From Cymbidium sinense (Eukaryota > Streptophyta > Magnoliopsida > Asparagales > Orchidaceae), in contig JAKCPB010000047.1 in assembly GCA_021442155.1 (NCBI GenBank), positions 62,001 through 126,000 of the forward strand: 64,000 nt of DNA. The letters are read 5' to 3'. The position numbers and the translations under genes were made by a program. The notes under the pieces were generated by a model. The model was not told where the DNA came from. It made no database searches and saw only the letters and a list, made by a program, of their open reading frames with translations. The stretch's first letter is position 1. Every line of letters begins with the position of its first letter. Of this stretch, positions 20,740-30,488 are shown piece after piece.

Positions 20740-20965
20740 GCTCGATGTCCAAGACCTTCCCAAGTTCCACGACAATGTCATTTGATACTTGTTCTCCGCT
20801 TAGGAGATGCAACAGAATGAGAGGAACAACCATGTAGACTTCATCTTTGGAGCGGGCAAAGGAGGTGAAGACGTCGATGGTTGGGGACCAGAATCGCTAC
20901 CGCGGTGCAATGCCATAAGGTAAGGTGCGCCAGATGGTTGTGGAGGAGCCAATCCGCTTGGATTT
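20740..20965 (-). pseudogene. Uncharacterised coding-like fragment next to kinase copy 3
   Basis: The minus strand gives an uninterrupted, protein-like stretch of about 50 residues from near 20890 to 20740, including SKDEVYMVVPLILLHLLSGE and VVELGKVLDIEL. It then meets a stop. It lies directly downstream of the kinase module's ATG-GCA segment and is missing from module copies 1 and 2, which end at the boundary. I do not recognise the family. Its protein-like character suggests a second captured exon. Confidence 0.35.
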
Positions 20966-21262
20966 GTACACACGCTAGGATAATCGAGCACTCGGATAAG
21001 CTGCCATTGAAAGCGGAGAGAGAGAGACGCCACTGAGAAAAAATGAACAACCAGAGAGAGAGAGAGAGACAGCACAGAAAAGGAGGCCACAACGGGCATA
21101 GATGTGGATTAGGTCCTGGAAGAGGATAGCAGCCTCTTGCTCGAAGAAGCGACCATGTTTCTCGAGGCGGTGGAAGAGCTCGTCACTAGCACAGAGTTCC
21201 ACGACCATATGCACGTAGTCAACTTCCTTGTACACGGCCTTGAGGTCATCGATGTTGGGGTG
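20966..21262 (-). pseudogene. Captured protein-kinase fragment module, copy 3 (best preserved)
   Basis: The minus strand retains one open reading of kinase subdomains around the hinge: HPNIDDLKAVYKEVDYVHM, then VVELCASDELFHRLEKHG, then RFFEQEAAILFQDLIHIY. This matches the pattern HPN-x-LKAVYE-x-VHLVMELCAGGELFHRLEKHGRF of plant CDPK-related and PEPKR-like kinases, from memory of the family. The Gly pair after ELCA reads SD, and everything C-terminal (HRDLKPEN, DFG) is gone. It is followed by a CT-rich tract and an ATGGCAGCTTATCC segment. It is joined upstream (about 21263) to LTR-like sequence, whereas copy 2 has about 480 more bases there. Confidence 0.7.
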
Positions 21263-23050
21263 ATTGCTCGATTTTCGTGTAGACTCATCTGAATTGAGTG
21301 CGAACAGTCTCATTTGATAGATTTTGATATTTCAAAGCCAATGATGCAGTTAATTTCATGAATAGAGGTTGTTTGACCTATGTCGATGCCTCCTGACCTC
21401 GATATACGTGCAAGTGCACTGACAACTTGAGCGCTTGATCGGTTGATCGTTAGATTTTGCAATAGTTATATTTTGATAATTTCAACGTTTTGAATGCGAC
21501 AAAGAAGTCCATTCATCGATTGGAGATCATTTCGACCATTTTCGGTGATGTCCAGTGCATTTTGAACCTCGATTTGCACGCTGTCGCTTCCGAAGTCCAT
21601 CAAATTTATCTTATGAGCTTGTCTTGATTTATGACACATATGTGGAGGTCAACAAATGCCCCCCAAAAAATGTTATTCTCCCATAAAGCGAGTCACGTTT
21701 GTTGAAAACTGGTTGACCTTTTGGGCTGGCCATAAAACTCAGATCATTTTAGCTTCGCTTACCGTAGCTTTCAAAATTTTGGCAGGATTTGTCATTAGTA
21801 TGTTGCCTTATTTAGGACATACTAAATGACTAGCTTGACTGATTTGTCAGAATGGACTTATCGGATTGAGAAGAGTTCTTGCACCATCTACTATCTGCTT
21901 CAATGGCTTTGCCGAAGATCTCTTTTTTTGTCATTGCAGATTTAAGCTTCCTCGATCCCTAGCTTCATGCTTGGTTGGGTTTGATGGAGAAATTGGTCTG
22001 CTTATTTTGATGAAGGACTCGCTTGGGAATCGATTTATTCGTGCTTGAACGGATTTGAAATTTCTTCTATCCTAGCTCTGAGCTTGATGGACTTGATGAA
22101 GGATTGACCTGATTTGTCAACATTGACTTGTTAGGAAGTGTATGTACACCATGAACCTTGTGTCTGCTGCTTTGACGGGTTCGTTGAAGGGTACATATAG
22201 ATGACCCAGCCTTTTGGCTTATATGTGGTCAATGTTGAGTTATTAGCCTAACAACATGTGCTTTAAGAGACTGAACAACCACAAAATTCTTTTAATTCGG
22301 CCATCGGCTTTGTATGAACTATGGAATTTCTTCCTCGGTCCTATGCTTTCTGCTTTGATAGACTTGATGAGGAGATAGACTTTGATATGTGCTTTGAGCT
22401 TGATCAGATCAATTGAGAATATATTGAAATATCACCTTGCAGATAGTATGAAGGTTGATTTGAGGCAACCCTGAATTGAGCATTTCCTCAGCTTGCCTTG
22501 ATCTATCATCAAGTGGAGAGATCTCCTGGATCCTGGTTGCTTGTAATCACTAAGCTGGATCTGGTTTGAGATTAAACAACTATCGTCATTTGACTGACGA
22601 GCAAGGGCTCTTTCACTGCGGCCTTTTCTCGCGGCTTGTTGAGTGAGGAGAGCGTCAGCAACTCGACCATATCTGGGCTTGTTGAGTTCGACCTTTAGAA
22701 CATACTCGAATCTTTGACTTAAGTTGTAGTGAGTTTGTGATTTTGCAATCAGACAGACGAATGAGGGCTCTTTCACTGTGGCCTTTTCTCGCGGCTTGTT
22801 GAGTGAGGAGAGCGTCAGCAACTCGGCCATTTTTGGGTTTGTTGAGTTCGACCTTTATAACCCATCCGTGTCATAGACTTTAAGATGTAGAGATTGATGT
22901 TTCTTCAACTTAATTGATTGAAGCTTCCTAAATCGAGAGTTATTCTAACTTGATCTCTAGAATTTGGCAAATCTGAGAGATAAATTTCTTGACATTTGGG
23001 ATTATCTTTTCATGCATAGAAATAGATTTTTTTTGTTTCTGCAAGACTCT
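21263..23050 (-). repeat. Retroelement-like segment, right-arm copy
   Basis: Inverted homologue of 6541-8283. Shows the same AAGGTCAACC, CATATGTGGAGGTCAACAAA and GTCGAACTC-type landmarks. The internal duplication of the GAGTTCGACCTTTA block is at 22688 and 22843, period 155 bases against 148 in the left arm. No coding domain recognised. Confidence 0.6.
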
Positions 23051-24139
23051 GCAACTTAAAGATATTAACTAAATAACAAAAATAAAATATTAACTAAATA
23101 ACTAAACTAATAACTAAAATAAAAAATAACTAAACTAACTAACTAATAACTAATAACTAAACTAATAAAATCTAAAAAAAAGTAATAACTAAAACTAAAA
23201 TAGTAACTAAATAACTAAACTAATAATAACTAAACTAATAACTAATAAAACTAATCTAATAAATAATAATAATAATAATAATAAACCTATAAAACTAATA
23301 ACTAAACTTAATAAAATAAAACAAATTAATAAATATTAATAAAACTAAATAATTGAACTAATAAAATAAAACTAACTAGCTAATAATAATATAATAAAAC
23401 TAATAAAACTAATAACTAAAACTAATAACCAAAAAAATAATAAATTAAAATGAATAAATAAACTAATAAACTAAAATAATAAACTAAATAATAAAACTAA
23501 TAAATAACAATAATTAATAATAAAAAACCTAAAACTAATAACTAAATAACTAAACTAAAATTAATAAAATAACCCAACTAATAATAATAACTAACTAATA
23601 ATAAAAACTAATAAAAACTAATAACCTAACTAATAATAACTAATAAACTAAAACTAATAATAACTAATAATAATAAATTAAAACTAATAAAACTAACTAA
23701 TAGAAATAATAAACTAAATTAACAAACTAAACTAATAAAATAAATAAAAACTAACTAATAAATAAACTGATAATAACTAAAAAAACTAACTAATAAAACT
23801 AATAAATAATAAACTAATAAAACTAACTAATAACTAACTAATAATTAACTAATGATAAATAACTAAAAACAAAATTTCTAACAACGCTTAAAATATTAAA
23901 GCAGCTGAAGCTTAACAAAAAGGCATTCTAACAAATAAAATTTTCATGTTTGAGTATTGCTTTAATTAAATAAAGTAGGCCTACATGTACATCAGTAAGG
24001 TAAAACTAGCCTGTATAAAACTAACTAATAACTAACTAATAAAACTAACTAATAACTAACTAATAATCAACTAATGATAAATAACTAATAACAAACTAAT
24101 AATTAACTAATGATAAATAACTCATCGATAAAACCACTT
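23051..24139 (-). repeat. Degenerate octanucleotide block, right inner
   Basis: AACTAATA variants for about 1.1 kb, with an island at 23935-24010 that matches 5995-6130. The block is about 440 bases longer than its left-arm partner, which fits independent repeat expansion or contraction. Confidence 0.85.
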
Positions 24140-24339
24140 CATACTATGTTGAATTACTATCGTGGCACGATCACCAATAAGGTAAAACTAACCTGTATAA
24201 CCATGATCTAAACCCAGCTCACATTCCCTATTGGTGGGTGAACAATCCAATACTTGATGAATTCTGCTTCACAATGATCGGAAGAGTGGACACCGAAGGA
24301 TCAAAAAGCAATGTCGCTATGAACGCTTGGCTGCCACAA
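24140..24339 (-). pseudogene. 25S rRNA 3'-part remnant, right arm
   Basis: Minus strand carries TGATCCTTCGGTGTCCACTC, the GTTGGATTGTTCACCCACCA-like block and the GAGCTGGGTTTAGA block. It keeps the GCTTGTGGCAGCCAAGCGTT segment lost from the left arm. Confidence 0.9.
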
Positions 24340-24668
24340 GCTAGTTTGGGCTGCATTTAGCCTTGGATGAAATTTATCACCCGATTAGGGCTGCATTCAC
24401 AAAAAACCCAACTCGCCGGTAGCGCCTCATGTTGCGGCAAGGTTCGGGCTGAATGGGGCTCTCACCCTCCTCGGCACCCCTTTCCAGGGGACTTGGGCTC
24501 GGTCCATCGCTGAGGATGCTTCTCCAAACTAATTGAGCCACCGCGGCAGCCCACCCCATGCCGGGCATGTCCACTCATTGTTACTAGGGGAATCCTCGTA
24601 AGTTTTTTCTCCTCCGCTTATTGATATGCTTAAACTCGGCGGGTGGCCTCGCCCATTCTAGGGTCGCA
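24340..24668 (-). pseudogene. 25S rRNA 5'-end remnant, right arm
   Basis: Minus strand shows GAGTTTAAGCATATCAATAA, TTACGAGGATTCCCC, GGACTTGGG-type complements and GAGGGTGAGAGCCCC. It then joins the distant 3' part of 25S at the same place as the left arm. Confidence 0.9.
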
Positions 24669-24867
24669 TTCCAAGCCGCCACATGTAGATCGGTCGATCG
24701 CCAGGGGCATCGCCGTTCTCAGTTCGCGATGGGACAACGCGGGCTGTGCTCATAACTTTCACCCACCCCTCATTGCCCACAGCCAGCAAGACAATGACCA
24801 GCTCTTCACCCAAGCCGCCGCTTGCTTCACGAGTTCTCCGAATCACTCGATGTGTTTTGGTCTCGAC
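24669..24867 (-). pseudogene. ITS1-ITS2 remnant lacking 5.8S, right arm
   Basis: GC-rich spacer between the 18S terminus and the 25S start, with no 5.8S sequence. It is colinear with 5194-5393 but has several short segments absent there. Confidence 0.75.
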
Positions 24868-25018
24868 AATGATCATTTCGCAAGTTCACCTATGGAAACC
24901 TTGTTACGACTTCTCGCTCCTCTAAATGATAAGGTTCAATGGACTTCGCCGAAGTCGCGGTGGATCACCCGTGTCACGATCCCAACACTTCATCGGACCA
25001 TTCAATCAGAGCAACGCG
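24868..25018 (-). pseudogene. 18S rRNA 3'-end remnant, right arm
   Basis: Minus strand retains ACCTTATCATTTAGAGGAGC, GAAGTCGTAACAAGGTTTCC and ATGATCATT-type terminal sequence. The standard GTAACAAGG is intact here, unlike the left arm. Confidence 0.9.
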
Positions 25019-25188
25019 GTTAGGTTATTAGTTTTTTAGTTATAAGTTTAGTTATTAGTTAGGTTATTAGTTAGTTATTATTTAGTTATTATTAGTTTTA
25101 TTTAGTTATTATTTATTAGTTATTAGTTATTAGTTTTATATGTTATTTATTAATTAGTTAGTTATTAGTTTATTAGTTTTTTATTTGT
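25019..25188 (-). repeat. Octanucleotide block cut by an LTR
   Basis: Inverted match of 4881-5052. It ends where TGATGATTTTCC, the LTR end of element A, begins. Confidence 0.85.
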
Positions 25189-28100
25189 TGATGATTTTCC
25201 TTTAGTGAATGTTTTATTGTGTGTTTTAATTAATCCTAAGTTTATATTTGCTCTAAATAAACCTATTCAATAAGAAATGCATCTTAGGATTAGTTAAGGT
25301 GAATTTCTATCACATAACACACAACCATTTATTTCTTTTCAGCATGTATACCATGCACATGAATGGTCTTAAGCATACCTATACATGCAATGCAAATCTT
25401 AGCACATTTTAATGATGAATGCTAAGTGATGTTGTTTAAGAAAATTTGGATATTCCATGAATGCATGTTTTTATTAAGTAGAAAAGAGGGATTCTTTTAT
25501 CCATTGGTTAAATACACATTTACATGTATAAAATATATAAGTGAGTACGACGCCATTATTTTCTACACCAGGGGTGTAAGGTACAAGACCTACTTGGGCT
25601 ACTTAAAGCCTCGTAACCCTGGGATGTGCACATGTCCAAAAAGAAATAAATGGATGAAGAATCATGCGAAAGATTTTTGTTTGATTTGGTTTCCATGTGT
25701 GATGTGAAAGTCCTTCTTAAGTCATAACATAGAAGTGCATAAGAATAGATTTAAGCAAGTGTTATGTTCTTTTCAAATGAACTATACTCTTTGTAAATCC
25801 TTTCCAAATCCATGATAAGAGAAGAAAAGAAAATCACATAAAGCACATCTTATACTATACTCATATGTAAGCTTGTAAGTATTTATAATTAGCATCATTT
25901 CATTTACAATCTTTGGTTTATAGGTTTTGAAAATATTTTTTGGTTTAATAGTGATAATAGCCACCCATAGTCTTAACTTTAGCCAAAACATACAATTTGA
26001 CATAAAAGGAAACATTTTATTTAATTTAATTTCTTCAAAAGATATGAATGCATGATTTCATATGACATACAATAGTTAGCATGATTGGAAAGAAATGAAA
26101 TGATGTAAGCATATGACTTCATTCACCCTAATGAATTCATACGGACAATCCTATAAGATAAGATTATTCAAAGTGAATCAAAATTCTTTAAACAAATTTT
26201 TTAGTTTTGAATTTGGTTTGATAATGATTTGTCAGAAAGGGTTTGCTGATCCTAACCCATTTCCCTCAATGTGTGAATAAATTTAATTTAATTTTTGAAC
26301 AATTAAGCTGATTTTATGTTTTGTTTAGGTTAAGGTGTGAATTAAATCCATTAATGACCCCTTACCTATACCACCTTAACATAATTAAACAAATAATTAT
26401 GAGCCAACATATGACATGCAACCACATGGAATTTAAATTAGCAATGCACCTAAGAAATAAAGGGGCCTAACATAATTGGCTCATAATTATTGATTAATTA
26501 AGCTAAAGAGTTTTCATTATGTACTTTCATAATCTTCCAACACATGTGGGTTGGATATGATTTCCTCAAACTTACCTTAGGCTCTTGAACGCCTAAAGAT
26601 CTACCCAGCAAGAGATTGATTAATTCCAGATTAGTTTTGAAAGTTTGATTAGACTAATTAAGTAGATCATTAGTGAAATGATCCTTAATTATGTTTAGAT
26701 TAAGGAAGAAATGGGGTTTAGGGAATAACTTAGGAAAATATCCCAAACCCATTCCATAAACCTCCTCCTTAGTTAAACAATGTTTAATTATCTCAATGAA
26801 GAAATTAACTACTATTCATGTTCTTAATTACTCTTAATTACATTAAAAGAGTGATTAGGGGTTCATTAATTAATTTCCTTAATTAACTCATTAATAAATC
26901 CAAAGAAAATTATGGGAGATAGAAGTCATCCCACTAAATATGTTTGAGAAATTTGAAATTAATTAATGCAATAATTAGGGTAATTAAAATTTTAATTAAA
27001 TCCTAATTAAGAAAAATTCACTATCCAAAATCAATTAGAAAAAAATTTATAGGATTCCCCTTTGAATTATCTTTGAAATGAACTTGCATTTTTTAAAATT
27101 TTCTACAATTAGTTATGAATTCATGAAGTTTCTATGATTAAGGGATAATTAAATAGCCTAATTAATTAAATAATCCCATCGACATCATGTGGACCACCGA
27201 CACGATGCGCTTTCCACATGGTGCAACAGGATTGGTTATTTAAGTTGTCACATCAGGCGATGTGTCAGCTGGTAGCACAATGCGCTTTCCTCTGGGCCAT
27301 TCGATCAAGGATCGGATGGATAAGATTAATCTTGTATTTATAAAGGGTTTAAATTAGTGGATCTAATCGATTTAATCAGGGCCGTCCAAACAAAACATGC
27401 GGGATGGATGTCCCATGATTCATGCCTGCCTAAGTTGCAGGAGACGAAGGCTGCCCGTCCTCCATGGCTTGATCTGAGCTCACCTAAGTATGAATTAGGC
27501 TAGGATTTATCCCACACCATCAAGAGGAGTAAGGAAGAATATCCAATGACTAGGATCTAAAGGGATTACAATTCTCTTAATAAAAGACTAGAAAATTTTT
27601 AATGGAGGATCAATTTTGAGTCAAACCTCACCGGAGGCTATCACTAGCACTTCCAACGGAGGAGGTAGCTTCATCTGGTGGAGATGAAGCTATATTGAAG
27701 GTTTAAAGCTTTTATTTGAAGTGAATTGCTCAATTGACCAAGCTCCCCTTCAATGGCTTGCAGCTTTGATTGAAGTCCCCCTTCTCATTGCTTAGAGACT
27801 TAGGAAACACTTTGGGTGAGCTCGACTAACTCCCTTGATGGTGCTTGCAAAGTGAATTTGGGTTTGGTGGAGAATTGAGCAAGTTGGAATTTCCTTAGGC
27901 CTCCCTTATTTTGGCTTTGAAGAAAATCGAGAAGGAGAAATTGAAATGAGCTTGGGAATGCTTGCCAAGGCTTGAAGAAGCTTGGTTTTGGTTCTTAGGG
28001 CTCAATCAAATTTAGTGTGTGTGATTTGAGTTGGAATGAGGGGGAATATATCTCCCCCTCCTTAGATCAAATGACTGAGAGCCGTCTTGCCATTTTTGAT

Positions 28101-29693
28101 CAATTTCTTAGATTGAATGGTTTGTTTAGGCTATTAGGGATTCCAAATGCTTCATTTTTGGCATAGGAGTGGAAGAGAGGAAGTGCACATGTGCTAAATG
28201 AGTCTATGGGGTTATCCAAGTGGAGAATTATCATTGAAGGGGTCAGTTTGGCCTTGAGTTAGGTTATGGCTGATCCAAACCCATTGGGTCATGTTCACCA
28301 CCTCCCTTGGTGTCCAAATGGAACACTATGAGGATGCCAAGTGGCCATGAGAAGGGATTGACCAAATTTTAAAGGAAATTGGCCATATGTTACCCTTTGA
28401 CCTAAGGGTAAAATGGTCATTTGGCCTTGATTTTGATTTGGGCAGATTTGATATCAAAAATAGGTTGGGCTAAATTACAAGTGATTTGGAGTTCATTTGG
28501 TTTGAATTGGCTCAATTTGACATATATAGGTCAAAATGGGTCAACTTGGGTTAGGTTGACCAATTGGTCAAATTGAGTCAAACTATGGGTTAAGTCAACT
28601 TCAAATGATCATTTGGAGCCTATGTGTTCATTGGTTTGTTTCAATTTGGTTTAGATTTGGTTTTCATTCATTTGAGTTCATTTAGGTCAAATGGGTCAAG
28701 TTGACCAATTTGACCTATTTGACCCCGTTGGGTTAGGTCATGGGTTGGTTGATTATTTGAAATGTATTGCAAGCTTTGGTTTCAGTCAATTTTGGTTTGA
28801 TTTGATTTAAAGTTGATTTGACCTTTTAGGTCAAGTTGGGTTCATGGTCAATTGGGCTAGGTTGGATCTAGTTGGCCAATTGAGGCTTTGGTTAAATTCA
28901 ACAATCACTTTAGAATGAATTTGACCCATTGGTTACAATCAATTTAGTTAGATCAAGATTTGACCCATTTGGCCTTTTTAGGTCAAGTTGGGTCAACTTG
29001 AGTCAAGTTGCCAATTTGGCTTGGTTTGGCTCAATTGATGGATTGATCATGTTCAATCATTGATTTTGGATTGGTTTAGATCAATGGTTTCAATCAATTT
29101 GACTTATGGTGGATTTTGGCTAGTTTGGGTTTCATTTGGGCTAAGTGTTGACTTGGTCAAAGATTAAGTTTGACTTGGTTTGACCCAATTTGAGTTATTG
29201 ATCATCCTAGGATGTTTGTTTCTCACAATGTGAGGCTTATATGAGCTTAGTTCAATCCAATTTAGGTTGGATTAGAATTTGGCTCAAAAAGGTGCTTTAG
29301 GTCAAGTGAGCCTAAATGGGTCAATTGACTTGATCAATGCTTGGCTCAAGTTTGGTTGAACTCACATATGGACCTATGATTGACATATAAATCCAATTGC
29401 AAGTGATTTGGAGTTAAATGAGTTTTGACTCATTTGACAATTTCAAGTCAAAAGAGTGAATATGGGTTTGACTTGGGTTAGTTTGATTTTGGTTTAATGA
29501 TTGAAGTTTATGTTTATATTTGGGCTTATGATTGAAGGATTGTTTGAAGAGAAAATCCAAAGGTTTGGATTGATTTGAGAATGAGTTGGCTAAGTTCAAG
29601 AATTTGACTTTAAAGAGCATAACTTGGATTTAAGTTGGATTTAAGTTAGATTTGGATTTGAGTTTTGAATTGATTTTGATTATTTGAATTAAT

Positions 29694-30000
29694 ATTTCAT
29701 TCAAATTTGTGAATATAAATGAGAACATAAATGGGTTATGAGAAAATATTTTGAGTTTGAAGTGATTTGAATTTGATTCGAGCTAAGTCGATAAGATGAA
29801 ATCAAAGGGCTTAGGAAAGATTTTGGATTTGGAATTGAGTTTTGAATTTAGTTTTGATTATTTGAATTTCTATTTCATTTATATTTGTGAATATAAATGA
29901 AGATATAAATGGATTATGAGAAAATCTTTTGAGTTTGAACTGATTTGGATTTGAGCTAAGTCCATAAGATGAAATCAAAGGCTTAGAAAAGATTTTAGAT
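29694..30000 (+). repeat. 178-bp tandem duplication with a near-perfect hairpin
   Basis: The unit with ATTTCATT and GTGAATATAAATGA begins at 29694 and 29872. In the second unit 29874-29901 forms a perfect 12-bp-stem, 4-nt-loop palindrome (TTCATTTATATT-TGTG-AATATAAATGAA). Related hairpins occur in the other two LTR copies, near 48057, 48232, 38269 and 38449. Confidence 0.85.
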
Positions 30001-30169
30001 TTAGAATTGATCATGGATTTCAATCATTTAGAATTGATTCATGACTTGGATTTTTGGAATTGATTTGAGAAAAAAAATCATTTGAGTTGAAATTGATTTA
30101 AGATTTGATTTGGAATTGATTTAAGTTTTGAATTTGGTTTTGGATTGAGGTTGATTTGAATTTGAATTT

Positions 30170-30258
30170 GATTTGAGTTTGAGGTTGATTTGAATTTGAA
30201 GTTTATTTGAATTTGAAGTTGATTTGAATTTGAAGTTGATTTGAATTTGAAGTTTGAC
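30170..30258 (+). repeat. TTTGAATTTGAAG(T)TGA short tandem repeat
   Basis: About five units of roughly 17-18 bases with small variations. Confidence 0.85.
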
Positions 30259-30488
30259 TTGAAAGAAGAGAGTAAGGATTTGGTTCAAGCTATAGAGTAG
30301 ATAAGCTTTCCTAATACCCCTAAGACATAACCTATTCCTATGGTAAACTCTTCTAAGTCTCTAGGGTTAGGTTAAGTGTTCACCTAATCACTAGAAGTGT
30401 CTTAATACTAAGGAACTCTTAGTGTTTAAAGGAGTCCTTATGCTTAAGATGAAGAAGTTGAAAGCTCACTCCAAAAGTGAGGTCAACA

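Larger units (their letters stand above)
20966..25188 (-). repeat. Right arm of the ~4.2-kb imperfect inverted repeat
   Basis: Reverse-complement partner of 4881-9066 (anchors given there). Its outer end is cut at 25188 by the LTR of gypsy element A, whereas the left arm's octanucleotide repeat continues outward without a break. Its rDNA part is closer to functional rRNA than the left arm's. Similarity fails inside at about 20965. Confidence 0.85.
25189..30488 (-). repeat. LTR of element A (~5.3 kb)
   Basis: Boundaries are inferred from three related copies. The inner end is TGTTGACCTC on the minus strand, at 30488, 48705 and (opposite orientation) 37827. The outer end is TGATGATTTTCC at 25189 on the plus strand, exactly where the arm repeat stops. 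Both ends show TG..CA. Inside are a TTGACC/GGTCAA-dense part (about 28380-29420), a two-copy 178-bp repeat (29690-29960) and a TTTGAATTTGAAG repeat (30170-30255). No clear polypurine tract abuts the inner end, which is a weakness of the LTR call. Confidence 0.6.

Noticed and set aside
19730..21320. Helitron carrying host gene pieces
   Set aside because: Gene fragments and hairpins fit the idea, but no TC start, CTRR end or A/T insertion site could be identified.
24377..25023. Open frames over the right-arm rDNA
   Set aside because: Same reason; the sequence is 25S, ITS and 18S remnant.
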